Positions 42,770 through 53,909 of a stretch of 64,000 bases of DNA are shown here, piece by piece. Source of the stretch: Tubulanus polymorphus. Taxonomy: Eukaryota > Nemertea > Palaeonemertea > Tubulaniformes > Tubulanidae. Under the pieces are notes generated by a model. It was not told the DNA's origin, did no database searches, and worked only from the letters and a program-made list of their open reading frames with translations. The position numbers and the translations under genes were made by a program. Position 1 is the stretch's first letter, and the number at the start of each line of letters is the position of its first letter. The stretch is taken from contig NC_134025.1 in assembly GCF_964204645.1 (NCBI RefSeq), positions 15,282,001 through 15,346,000 of the forward strand, written 5' to 3'.

Positions 42770-43450
42770 CAATCAATGCATTCATATGCGGTCGTCGCTT
42801 TCAAAAGCCACCACGGACTGACTCCTTAGCCATACCTTGGCGGACGATCCCACACGTTTCTTGCTCCAGCCCTAGAATGCTCAATTATAAGGCGCTTTTA
42901 CGAAATTGAATCTGATTCGGTTTAGCTAAATCCGATTCGATGTGGGAAAACAAAAGGTTTAGTAAATCGAATCGTTTTTCGTAAATGAGTCGAATCAATT
43001 TATCAATTTAAAGGTCGCGATTCGAAAGAAAATGGGCGTCAATGGTGACCGAATTATTGATATATGATGGTCTGCAATAGATGTCTTTAGCCCGCGGTCG
43101 AAGACGACGCCATGTTGGATTTCACTGACTAAATCGCCACTAAACTTGCTCGCCGAGCAAGTTAGTCGATTTAATAAATCAATTTACTAAACCGCGTCCA
43201 TAAACGAGTTGATTTACCAAATCGGATTCACTAAACCGCGTGCCGTAAACGTGAAACTTAAATCGATTTACAAAGATTCAGTTTCGTAAAAGCGCCTATA
43301 GTCGTCATGAACACCCGATTTGAATTCAAATTCAAAAGACTCCTAAAAACGCACCTGTTTACTCGATTACTGTAAAGCGCCTTTGAGCATTTATATGCAA
43401 GAATCAGTGAGAATCCTCGCATGAGAATGAATATAATGTGATTTCAATTA
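42770..43450 (+). pseudogene. LINE ORF2 C-terminal remnant split by a MITE
   Basis: 42800-42887 reads LGGRSHTFLAPAL and 43301-43370 reads TRFEFKFKRLLKTHLFT, the usual final residues of L2/CR1-type LINE proteins. The two pieces are separated by the 42888-43300 element. Confidence 0.45.
42888..43300. mobile_element. Foldback MITE, 413 bp
   Basis: Ends TAAGGCGCTTTTACGAAATT and (complement) TATAGGCGCTTTTACGAAAC; the inner arms continue as inverted, degenerate AATCGATT-rich sequence. A TA or TATA-like target duplication is possible. It carries no gene. Confidence 0.75.
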
Positions 43451-44980
43451 AAGAAGACACATGGCCTCATATCATTACGTTATGTTTTTTAACGGGTGGG
43501 CGAGATTATATTCTTATGTTTTTGTTTCTCTGAATGTCTCTATTTAAGAGTTCAATAATAATTTCAGTCAACCAAACAAAGGATTTTTCTGTATGTTTCG
43601 TGTCCTGTTTTTCCATAACCCTAGGACTGCATTTTAGGTATTTTTCGTGGATGACCGAACGCTGCTGTCCCTTTCTAGTAATTTGATGATATCTGTCGAA
43701 ATATAAATATTAAAAAGGAATCAGGCATATCTCCTTGTTTGACTAAGTAAGAACTCAACTTTAAGTGACACTCCCTTAAAGTAAAAGTCGAAGTAAAATC
43801 ATGTGTCGAGTGGAGATGATATTGTGTCAGAATTTCTTCAAAAGCGGAGAAAATTGAATATTTTGAAAATAATGATTTCACATGTATGTTTGAATCCGTT
43901 ATAACTGGAGCAATTTTCATAAAAACATATCTATGGAATCAACGAAATGTAATTAAGAAGAATACTATGTTTAAGATGTTATCAAAGGCATTTGAAAAAA
44001 GTTTTCTGATTTCGTCAACTGTGAAACTAGTGTCAACCAGATGTGTTCCCATTAAACGAACCGACTGCGAGCCGAGTCGATGTGAGATGTGACCTACACT
44101 GAAAATCTCAAGCGCTACCACTGGTTTTTAGGTGCTTCTGAATGTCGGCCGTTAAAAAACTAAACAATTGCCATTTGGAAAGGGCCTAGTTAGAGAAAAT
44201 GCTAGATGTGTATATTGTGTGATATTTCATGTGCGTTTGGAATTTAACCTTGTTTATAACGAAACACACATGTTCTTTTCTATTTTAGAAGAGCGCATGA
44301 TAGTGCAATAAAGAACTGACAATGAAAAAGGGTGACTGATATCACACCGAATTTCAATTCCTATGAACACTTTTCATATAGTGAATTCTGTACAAGAGTT
44401 AAAAAAAACTTGAAATATTAACGAAACAGTTTTTTGACGGACAAATCGTTACCATCAAATTTTCAAAACTTTTTTAATGCCTTGGTGACCACTGGTCTAG
44501 TACGCGGTTTTCTGAAACAAAAATGGCCAAGTTTAAAGAACGACAAATGATTACAAATATTAGGGGCCTAATGCGTTTAATGATTTAATTAATTGGCATC
44601 GCGCTGATTGGTTGAAAGACGGTTGTTAGTCATCTTGCCTGTAATTTAATTGTTTTTTTAAGCATCGATTAACCATAGATTTAATCTTATCATAACTTAT
44701 TTGCAGGTGCTTCTCGCAAACATTTTCTATTCGTTTTCAAACGCAGTACAGTTCAGATGATTCGCGTCAAGCTTTGAGTCAATTAGTAAAAAAGTTTATG
44801 TATTAGCATTACTATGCAGTCAAAGTTACGCACTGCGGCAAGTGAGGTGCTGTGATCCAGATGTGTAACCTATTTAGGAGTAATATATTTCCATCATGTC
44901 AACGCCATTCAGAAACAGTAGCAAAACATACTGCTGGTCTCTAGAAATAACAATACGACGACAACCACTTTCGAATTCGA
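43451..44980. other. Non-coding stretch, inner right arm
   Basis: No gene, RNA or clear repeat partner recognised. 43500-43600 may be LINE 3' untranslated sequence. Confidence 0.4.
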
Positions 44981-45400
44981 CGATATTCGAGAAGTTTCAC
45001 TTGGGCAGTGGTGGTCAGTGATGGTCAATTTATGAATTTTCAATGGCGAATCCTTTCTAGTTTGACACCATAACGCGGTATATCGTTCTCATATTCGAGA
45101 AGTTTGAATTGGTCAGTGGTGGTCAGTGATGGTCAATTTATGAATTCTCAATATTTATGGCGAATCCTTTCTAGTTTGACACCATAACGCGGTATATCGT
45201 TCTCATATTCGAGAAGTTTGAATTGGTCAGTGGTGGTCAGTGATGGTCAATTTATGAATTCTCAATATCTATGGCGAATCCTTTCTAGTTTGACACCATA
45301 ACGCGGTATATCGAACTCATATTCGAGAAGTTTGAATTGGTCAGTGGTGGTCAGTGATGGTCAATTTATGAATTTGCAATGATGATACCTCGGTAGTTTG
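44981..45400. repeat. Four tandem units of about 115 bp with GGTCAGTGGTGGTCAGTG
   Basis: Units end TTCGAGAAGTTTGAATTGG and contain TCTAGTTTGACACCATAACG. Read on the minus strand, TGACCATCACTGACCACC and GGTGTCAAACTAGAAA match the subrepeats of 39255-40740, so this is the inverted counterpart array. Confidence 0.85.
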
Positions 45401-45929
45401 AAAACAAACATGACTTGATAAATTTCCGAAATTCGCAGTCAGGTGTTCAGACTCGGGAATATCTCAATTGGTCAGTTGCTGACCATCATGGTGTCACCAT
45501 GTGGTCTATAGCTCAAATGAAACACGTGGGACCGACGAAAGGGCCCAAAAGCGTAAGTCATTTCCTGAGTGATGTGATCCAAAAATGCCCTAACTGGAAA
45601 AGGCAGTCTTTCAATTGGACGAAACCAAATCGGACAGAACAATTAAAATTTGGGAAGGCCAAAGGCAGTGGTCTTTCTACGAAGCCCACGCGGTAGGCCT
45701 ATACTTTGAGCGTATCATTATGAAATCTTTTTTTAAACCACCATGTACCTGATTAAGTAATAAGCATCGTTGTAAGCACTTGAAACACCAATTAACCACT
45801 TGAAACTGTCAGATCAAACATCATACCGCATCCCCGCAAAGAGGGGTAGTTCAGCAAACCGGAGCTTTCATTTGCCTATCTAGACTACCCCGCCAGTACG
45901 GGTAGCCGAGCAAACCGGAAAACTCATAA

Positions 45930-46250
45930 TGGCTGGACTCACACTTGACATTCGGAGTAAGCGTTGGCTGTGGGAGGAAAGGAGATCGATCGCTGTGTCG
46001 CTTGAAGTGTTTATCGAGTTTTACGCGACCTTAAGGCTTTAGGCCTACCGGTACTGACCTTTACTGTCTCAAACAAACTCAGTATAAATGTTGCGGTTAT
46101 TAACGGACTCATTGGATTGAACTTCAAAACAAAATTTACGTTATTTAGGAGGGTTGTTATTCAATAGGCCTACGACAAATCTGTCCGGATGTTAGGCCTA
46201 CGCATATACATAGGCCTACATAGGCTAGTAGCCTCTACTAGGTTAAAGCT
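45930..46250. repeat. Inner arm segment, inverted partner of 37790-38160
   Basis: Contains the complements of CGTAAAACTCGATAAACACT, CCGGACAGAT and CCTACATAGGC-type pieces of the left arm. 45500-45929 and 46251-46469 hold no gene that I can see. Confidence 0.8.
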
Positions 46251-46469
46251 AAATTCACTGTAAAGGAGGAATCAGATTTATAAAAATGCAAGTTAATTAG
46301 TGATTAACTGGTTCTGACTTGCAACGATCAATCACAATTATCAATTTTATTGGCAAAAATGAATTTTTTTTTTGAAAATTTCGTCTGAGCAGACAGCTTT
46401 ATAAGCCAGTTTTTTCATTTGAGTTTTTTCATCATAAATGAAACTGGTATTTCGTTAATTCCTAATGAG

Positions 46470-46804
46470 TTAAGGCAGGCGTAGGTTGGCTTTGCGACGG
46501 CCTGTGACTCACAGCGACGCCATTCACTGCGACCGCCAGCGACGATTGAGTCGCAACGACTCATCGACCTACGCTCCCTTGCGACGGGTTGCGACTGTCA
46601 ACAACGCCAGTCACAAGGAGTCGCACGTGTTCTACTTTCTGCGACGCGACACGACTGTCACAACCGACCTATGCGCTCTTGCGACTGGCAGAAACTAGTC
46701 GCACACAGTCGCTGACAATCGTATCGCAACCGACTTGCACCGAAACTTGCGATGCAACGCGAGGATCGCATCGCATTGCAAGGCCGACCTACATCCGGCT
46801 TTAA
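46470..46804. mobile_element. MITE with TTAA-flanked inverted ends, 335 bp
   Basis: TTAAGGCAGGCGTAGGTTGG at the left and the complement of TTAAAGCCGGATGTAGGTCGG-type sequence at the right; the interior is rich in GCGAC/GTCGC words. Part of its interior (near 46575-46660) also occurs inverted at 35855-35930. Confidence 0.65.
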
Positions 46805-47756
46805 GTTACTGCGGAGCTCCAGAAATATCTTTTTTTTTGTTCAAAAGACCTTTCTGAAAATTCTTTCGTCGAAACAAAATTTATTTCGTTCGAACCAATA
46901 ATATTCTGTTCGATTGAACCAATTTGAAAAAATCGTTAGAACAAAGGTGAACAAACTTTTTTTTGTCCAAACAAAAGGTTTTTCATTCGATCGCACGAAC
47001 AGAATCGTTTTAATTTGAACAGAATTTTCTTGTCACTACATTAAGTTTTTCGTTTGAACAAGTATATTGTAAAAAGTTTTTTCTACGAACCAAAAGTATT
47101 AAGTATTTTGTTCAATCGAACAGAATTGTTTTCATTCAAACATTTGTTCGAAAAAAATTGTTTTCGATCAACCAATTTTTTTGCCGGGACAAAAAGTTTT
47201 TCATTTCAACAATAACATAGCTTTTTATTCGAACACATTTTTTTTCAGAATGAAGAAAAGTTTTGGTTCAAACAAAAGGCGTATTGTTTGATCAAACAGA
47301 ATTGTTTTCATTCGAACAAGATTTTAAATAAATAAATTCTCGCAATAAAAATAAATTCTCGTACGCTCGAATTTATTTTTATTTTCTTGTCAGAAGTTTT
47401 TTGGTCGAACGGTGTGTTAAGGTCGTTTTAGAAATTTACTCGGTCTGGTATGTTTTGAATTACTGTGGATGTCATTTGTCAGGACATTAAACAGAAGACG
47501 ACTTAGGATAGTACCTTGCGACTCCACTAGTTAGACCGACTTATTCCAAGATGAGGCGTTCCGTTGATTTCGGCTACAAGCTTTCGTTCAGAGATAACTT
47601 CTGAGCCATTTGGGCGACCTATCATTGATAATGTTTCCTAATAGCCTATTTAGTATTGGCTGATGTTGTGCCTTATCAAATGCTCTGTCAAAATCCATCG
47701 TTGAACAGCATTCTAAGACCGTGCAGAAAACCCGTTATCGCTGCTTAGCAGCTATA

Positions 47757-49425
47757 TTTTTCATTTAACATTTCATTAAAATTTATTTCATATTCATTTA
47801 ATAAGTCACAAAAACGATTAATAACATTTTCATTTCTGTAATTATAATATTCACTTTTAATAAGTTCTGGATAATCAGATTTTATATATAATCCAAAAGC
47901 TGCAGCACTTTGATGAATCATTTTAATAGTATTTTTTATTAGAGGATCTGAATAATCAATTACATCATTTTCAGAATTTAATTTCTTTCCTTTCTAATAT
48001 ATTTCTTTTCTATCTTGATCAGTTAATTCCTTATTTAGTGATTCAAAATCTCCATATATTACGAATGGTACTTTATTCTTGTAATCATATTTTTTGAATT
48101 CTAATACTTTATCCTTTATGCAGAAATGCACTTTCATTACTGAATTTAGTTATACATTTTCTACATAGATATATTTTATGGTGATCATTTTCTTATTTAA
48201 AAAATAAATCGATTTGTTTAATCCACATATAATGATTTTCATAATATAATATATCTATAACACCATTTGAATCATAATCTTTTGATAGGTATAGAGGTTC
48301 TAATGTATAATGTTTAATATTATTACATTTTGTTTTTGTTAATTTGATTAAATCAAATACATTTATTTTAAAATTATTATCTCTTTCTATTTTTGGGATA
48401 TTTTTAATTCTAACGGGATAATTATCTATCTTATAATTATTTTCAAATAGTTTATAATGTGTTAATCTAAAACTATGTGTAATATCTTCTGTTGGGTGTA
48501 AACAACTTATAATTGCCCATAGAAAACATTTATCATCAAAATTATGTACATTTATAACGGCATAAGTTTTAAATGGTAGTTTAATATAACTTGATCCATC
48601 AATATTATCATCTTTATAATATGATAAATTATTTTCGTCAATTGGTTTTGATTTATAACTTATTATATTTTGTATTGTACACATGTAAAGTCATAAATAT
48701 TATTTCATCGAATATTTAACCTGATCCTTCAAAATATTTCTCTTCTATTTAACTTTTTATTTCATTATAACATTTATTTAATGTATCATCTATACGTTGT
48801 TTAGATATGATATGTTGTGAATATGTTGTGATTTTTAAAATTTAACTTTAGAAGATATACTAATTTTAAGGGTATTCAACATCGGTAATTACTCTTATAA
48901 TATTTTTCATATGATCTAAATTTTTTTTATTTTCTTCAAATGTTTTACCTTTATGAAATTTAAACTCGATAGCTGCTGGACCAATATCACTTTTAAATGC
49001 TTCAGTTATTTCTATTTCTTTTTTATTATCTAATGAATTAATATAATTTCTAACATTTTCCATGTATGGTCTTTTATTGTTCAATTTATTTTTTATTCTT
49101 TTAATTGTTTTCTGTTTCTTATCATTATCTTTATCAAAATAATCTTCACCTAAAATATCATTATTCATATTTCTAATATGACTTTTAGATTTTAAATGTT
49201 GTTCATAATATCTTTTGTTACTGAATGATTGATTACATGTATAACATTTATGTAATTCTTCTTCATATTTCTTCTTCATTCTTCTAATTTAGTTTCTAAT
49301 ATATCATCTTTATATTCTAATTTCAATTTATTCTCTAAGTGTGATTTAGTTTTATTGTGTCTTGCTTTTTGAGATTTATCTATATTGATTTTACATGTCG
49401 GGCAGTAGTACTTATTTGCTTCCAT
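47757..49425 (-). pseudogene. Polinton protein-primed DNA polymerase B, N-terminal half
   Basis: Minus strand from ATG 49425. Two C2H2-like fingers (YYCPTCKINI...H...H and KCYTCNQSFSNKRYYEQHLK) are separated by a frameshift at 49278. Then come IGPAAIEFKFHKGKTFEENK, a damaged EGSG region near 48720 with a stop where Trp is expected, an OTU-like module (INVHNFDDKCFLWAIISCLH, later DILYYENHYMWIK), a CxxC finger (YLCRKCITKF) and Exo I (VPFVIYGDFESL, near 48060). The reading ends at the foldback element (NEKYS). The polymerase domain itself is missing. Several stops and frameshifts make this a relic; it belongs with the opposite-strand C-terminal half at 27684-29362 or to another copy. Confidence 0.85.
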
Positions 49426-49461
49426 TCTAATATCAAATTTTTTATTAAAATTGATTTTATC

Positions 49462-49750
49462 TTATTCGAAATCTATTTCATGGTGCCCTATTTCATTCTT
49501 ACCTTTGTATATGAAATAGAAATCACCTGAACATAATTCTTCTAAATCTTCACTAGATAATCTATGAAATCGATCTGGTAAATATGTTCTGAATTTATAT
49601 CTATTTCCTTTTAATCCTTCGTATTCTAAGTGGATAACTTATTTATCTCCATATTTGTTAGTAACTGTATCAATATAAGTAATTGAATATTTCTTATGAA
49701 TTGTTAATTCTCTTAACTTCTTAAATTTATAATCTACAGATTTGACACTT
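49462..49750 (-). pseudogene. OB-like Polinton protein, second copy, 5' truncated
   Basis: About 93% identical to the protein at 29392-29742 (YKFKKLRELTIHKKY, YKFRTYLPDRFHRLSSEDLE). It has a stop at YGDK, and the first 25 codons are replaced by Harbinger-type MITE sequence. It lies immediately upstream of the polymerase start, whereas the other copy lies immediately downstream of the polymerase end. Confidence 0.75.
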
Positions 49751-49751
49751 G

Positions 49752-50003
49752 TAGTAACTTTTATGTCGGTGCGATCGAAAGCAACTGTCCGCCTACCGTA
49801 AGCCGGAGTAGAACATGGGCTAGCCGGATACGGCTTGCGACGAGTCGGTAGGGGTCGGGTTGCTGTCGCAAGCCGGCTTATGTCGAACCGATAGAGCAGC
49901 AACTGGCGGTTTCTCGTAGGCCGCTAGTTGCCGCTTATCGGCGATAAACCCAGTTGCGTCGGTAGGCGTCGATTTGCTTGTCAACATAAGCCAGCCTTTA
50001 GAG
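49752..50003. mobile_element. Partial Harbinger-type MITE arm
   Basis: Matches the left arm of the element at 53910-54130 in inverted orientation, ending CATAAGCCAGCCT at its intact terminus near 50000. Confidence 0.8.
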
Positions 50004-50730
50004 CACACGGTTTTTCAAAACCGAAAAAAAGAACATCTCAAGGATACATTCCATTTTATTCGTTGGTGCGTGCCTGCTACACAGTATGTATATTTGTTAG
50101 AGGCTTATCTAACAATACTGAATGTGTCCAAATAAATTTGTATTTGTGCGTGGCAACTGTATTATCTGTAATGTAGTCGTCAGCTTCTATTATGATATCA
50201 TTTAATTCAATTTAATCAACAGTGGCAGGATGCCTACTTAGGATAACCAACCATTGTAAAGATACTGATTAAAAAGAATTGAGAGTTTGAAAATACCTTC
50301 AGCTACCACCCAATTACTACTACATGCTTCGATGCAGTGCCAATAATCATTGTTTAATTGAGAATGATAGATATAAGAAAAGGAGGTAGAAAGAAAAAAT
50401 GTAAAAATGTAATTTAGGCAACATAGGTGATGAGTACGATCATTTAATGATCTTTTATTATCACACCAACCAGAGAAGATACCTTACTAGTGATGATTAC
50501 AAAAAGCCAACCAAGCTAAATTATTACGAGCTATCTTATACAAAGGACATGAAATTATTCATGAGTATTTTAGATACATGTATGTTGAAATGATGTAAAT
50601 AATCTGTTTTTTTACACAATGTATCAACATGAATGTTTTTCAATACGGGTAATTGATATCTTGAGGATGAATAATAAAGTATCAAACTTACTTTACTAAC
50701 AGGAATGAGGCATAATTACCAAACCAATAT
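50004..50730. other. Sequence downstream of the aminotransferase gene
   Basis: Contains the probable 3' untranslated region of the minus-strand gene; ATAATAAAAGATC on the minus strand near 50455 could be its polyadenylation signal. No other gene seen. Confidence 0.4.
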
Positions 50731-51033
50731 CTAAAGTTTGGATTTAGGCTTAATCGTTAAAACGGTCCTCCGAGAATGTACATTTTTGTAGCATGCAAGA
50801 GCAACACATTTACAAATCTGATCCAAGTAGTAAAATGGAACAAACTTATTAACTGGAAGATAGATAACGTGATCAATCAGATATTTTGCTTCATAAGGAT
50901 AATGCAACTTCAAGTAATTTACTTCAGCACCAGACTTTTCGATATTTGGTTCAACCACATTGAGCTGTGTGGCTCCTCGGTATGCGTCAATGCCCATTGC
51001 AAATAAATTTTCTAAAAATTCATTCGGCGATTC
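50731..51033 (-). CDS. DegT/DnrJ/EryC1/StrS-type aminotransferase, last exon
   Basis: Starts after a good acceptor (TTATTATTTCAG) and runs 100 codons to TAG at 50731. The text SPNEFLENLFAMGIDAYRGA, then AKYLIDHVIYLPVNKFVPFY, is the C-terminal domain of a fold-type I PLP enzyme of the DegT family, where the incoming chain completes the substrate-binding face. It joins in phase 0 to the exon at 56335-57402 across a 5.3 kb intron, giving WLFPILV followed by ESPNEF. The last 25 residues (CYKNVHSRRTVLTIKPKSKL) are basic. The frame is intact and the codon use is unlike that of the AT-rich Polinton genes. Confidence 0.85.
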   Translation of the reverse strand, partial: ESPNEFLENLFAMGIDAYRGATQLNVVEPNIEKSGAEVNYLKLHYPYEAKYLIDHVIYLPVNKFVPFYYLDQICKCVALACYKNVHSRRTVLTIKPKSKL

Positions 51034-51624
51034 CTGAAATAATAAGAGAAGAGGCCATGTGGTCTAGTGCAAAAGTAGGGATCCAACAATTCTAACTGCG
51101 AGATAAACTAAAAATGTTTGGTTACAAATGATAAAGTTTCATATGGCCATATTTTATGGTCTTTTCGATAGAGGTGGACAGCTTACCTGCCAAACTGAGT
51201 TTCATGAAAATTCGCTGAGAATTGTAAGCTGTATGGTGCTTACAAGAAATTCAAGATGGCTGCCCCAGTCAGCCATATTTGATGACTCATAACCTCCATT
51301 TTCAATAGTGGTGGACATCAAACCTACCTCAAGTTTCATGTAAATCCATCAAGAATTATAGGTTGTATGAGACAAATCCCACGATAAATCCAGCCAAAGG
51401 TAAAATGTCCTTGATCCTAAAGTTTGTCTCAGCCCAGTATGCCGCGGCATTTGTTAGGCAAAGGATATGAAATCCACACATTTCTCTGGTACTGACAGCT
51501 GTAGCGGCTGGACCTCGCGCAAATAATCAGTAAGTCAGCGAAATCAGCTGGCTGTTGCTATAGTCACGGCAAAGAGGGTTACTTTCTAAAAGCGGGGCGG
51601 AGTGCAGAGCGGAATAAGGGGGCG

Positions 51625-51895
51625 GAACACGGAATAGCGTGTCTCGAGTATTTGCGGAATGAACGAACAAGTCCATCGCGTTAACGTTAGGATTACAATT
51701 ATTGCCTTAATCTTATGCCATACGGCGTATTCGGAGGATTCCGTCATAAATACCGTCTTAGATTTTATATACTTACAATGAAATGATGTTTAAACAGTGA
51801 ATCGATAACAATTTAACTCCGGGACGTGATGTCTGTACGGCGTACTGAGGCCTAACGCGCTGATCCGCAAATACTCGAGACACGCTATTCCGCGC
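51625..51895. mobile_element. Small foldback element with 29 bp perfect inverted ends
   Basis: CGGAATAGCGTGTCTCGAGT continuing to ATTTGCGGA at 51630-51658 is exactly complementary to 51863-51891. The interior has no gene. Confidence 0.8.
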
Positions 51896-52419
51896 TCCGA
51901 CAGAATTGATTTGTAACCTGGTTGCATTTCAGATATATCTTAGAATAATTTCATGAATTCTAACTCAATGAATATCCAACAGGACAAAACTTTTAGAAAT
52001 ACATTTCATAGGTTTCATAGGTTTGTTTTGAGGTTGTCAGGGGGTGTTTTGATGGAGCAATTTCCTGGAACCTTTGAGATTTAGAACATACATCCCAGCT
52101 GGAGAGGCAAACAAATAAGTAAAATGTAAAAATATCACTTGAGGGAATACACAGTTTTTGTTATTTAATACACTTAAATTAATCCACAAGGTATCCACTT
52201 CTAAGGCATGTATGTCATAATTATAGCCCACCTCCCAGGATTCAAATCTGATTAAAATTGATCTGAGGAATCACTATCGTCTCCAAGGTTAATGACAATT
52301 CGGTCAATGAAGTATTCAATTATGCCCCCTATCTCGATCATTTTGTCTTCCACTTTTATGACATGGTTGACACGAGACATGGCATCAATTAGAAGTACTT
52401 TCACATCATCCATTTTTGA

Positions 52420-52832
52420 GCACTAAATAGGTAATCGGACGGCCATCTTGAGTCTGATGGACTCAATTTTTCATGTGCTCATGATCAAATGTGCTCAAAT
52501 TGATCAAAGTGTCTTCAAAATTTCCCTCAAAAAGTTAAAAAATGTGTAAAAAGTGCTGATTTTGGCGAACAGCAATGGCTGCCAGTCGGTCATCTTGATT
52601 CTGACAGGGCCAGTTTTTAGGCTGAAGATGTGGCTAGGGTAGATACATGTGTAACCCAAATATCAAGTCATTACATTAAAGCGTCTTCAAAATTTCCAAA
52701 ATAACTGGATTCCGTCTACGGACGGAGGCATGGACGGAGGACAGACAAAAAATGAGCGCATGGACGGAGGATGGACAAAAAATGAGCGCAATAGCCTGCT
52801 GGGACTAAAGTCCTAAGTGGGCTAAAAAGATA
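52420..52832 (+). repeat. Dispersed repeat R1, copy 1
   Basis: Shares with the other copies AAAATGTGTAAAAAGTGCTG, TGGATTCCGTCTACGGAC, GAGCGCAATAGCCTGCTGGG and the end AAGTGGGCTAAAAA. Contains a short duplication of GCATGGACGGAGGA. SINE-like in size and spread, but no Pol III boxes were recognised. Confidence 0.8.
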
Positions 52833-53150
52833 ATTTTGTTCGAATGAAGATTACTCCTTATTATGAAAAGACTATTTAGTCACATGAAAAGATGTTTTCT
52901 TTGGAATGAAATAGGAAAACCTCTATGTTCTGAAAATTTTGTTCTAATGATAACAATTCAGTTCGATCGAGCAATATACTTTTTTGTTTGAATGAAAAAA
53001 TTTTTGTTCTGACAAAAAATTTGTCGCGCCAAAACAATTCTGATCAAGAAAAATTTCTTTTTGATGTTTTGTTTCAACAACAAAAATTCTGATGGTTCGA
53101 ACGAAAAACTTTTTGAACTGACAAAAACATTTGTTTGAACGAAGGGATGA
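52820..53150. repeat. TTCGAACGAAAAA-type cryptic repeat, third copy
   Basis: Same word usage as 35410-35850 and 46855-47410 (TTGTTCTGACAAAAAA, GTTCGAACGAAAAACTTTTT), here outside the foldback element. Confidence 0.65.
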
Positions 53151-53439
53151 ACAAACGCAAACCAGAAAGAAACTTTCCATGATGGGTTTCTGTGTAATTG
53201 TTTCTGTTTCATTCACCGAACTCGCTGTCAAAAAGGCGATTCTCGATGTAAATAGTAATGGGTTTTTCCCCGCGGGATACCCGCTTTGGGAAAGGCACCT
53301 GAATCGATGCTACGAGTTCGAATCCCAATATTTAGACGTAATTTATTATTCTTTGAAATAAATTCTTAGAATTTCTATTTATGATTTCTCACTCAGTTCT
53401 CTGTAATTAGTGTCAGTGTACCTATAAATACTGTTGTTT

Positions 53440-53570
53440 TTCCATTGACTACACTCATTCACCTGATGAAGCTTCTATTCATTAGAAGCGAAAGCTTGTG
53501 CGTCAAATATAGTTAACCTATACAGTACTACTCGTCTCGTTACTTTTTTTAAACCTGGTTAACACAGCTA
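53440..53570 (+). ncRNA. Penelope-type terminal fragment with hammerhead-like motif
   Basis: 53463-53504 holds CTGATGA, a six-pair stem (GCTTCT/AGAAGC), GAAA, a two-pair stem III (GC-TTGT-GC) and GTC in the right order for a minimal hammerhead ribozyme. Stem I is not evident: bases before CTGATGA do not pair with those after GTC. So it is either decayed or acts as a dimer. Followed by a GTTACTTTTTTT tail. Confidence 0.5.
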
Positions 53571-53909
53571 CTCTACGAATTTTAGATCTAAAAATAAAAC
53601 AGGAAGTAAAACGGGTGACGGTATACCGCGGGTTCACGTGAACACCTGCTGATTTCTGCCGCTAAGCCAATCATAGAGGAGTCTTTGCTTTATGATTGGC
53701 TTTTCAAAACCGATATTTTTGGGATCAGATATTTGCGAAAAGCTCATATAAATTTTAACGAGGCCCTCTTTCAAAATTCAGCTACGTAGAGTTTGGAGAA
53801 TGGATAATGCTATAATGAATGATTTGTATGAATATATGCTCAGTTACACAGACAAAGAGCCTTTGCTCTGGAAACCATGTCATGTAAATTCGCTCCATTT
53901 GTATAGTAA

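Larger units (their letters stand above)
35081..47752. mobile_element. Giant foldback-type element or structure, 12.7 kb
   Basis: Both ends are GCTGCNNNGCAGCGATAACGG-like (left GCTGCAAAGCAGCGATAACG, right its complement), each forming a five-pair hairpin, and both are flanked by TATA (35077-35080, 47753-47756). Inverted partners inside, from outside in: 35081-35850 with 46880-47752; 35855-35930 with 46575-46660; 37700-38160 with 45930-46250; and TGACCA-rich arrays 39340-40735 with 44985-45500. Left-arm insertions (36000-37690) have no right-arm partner. No transposase frame was found. It could be a non-autonomous foldback transposon or a palindrome formed by rearrangement; the flanks are two different Polinton genes in opposite orientation. 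Confidence 0.7.

Noticed and set aside
46486-46804. Two plus-strand frames of about 70 codons
   Set aside because: Lie wholly inside a GCGAC-rich MITE.
35077-47756. A full Polinton spanning 27-50 kb with the foldback as a simple insertion
   Set aside because: Removing the foldback leaves a capsid gene joined tail-to-tail to half a polymerase; neither gene is restored.
53260-53325. tRNA-derived SINE head
   Set aside because: GAGTTCGAATCCC looks like a B box, but no A box or cloverleaf could be placed upstream.
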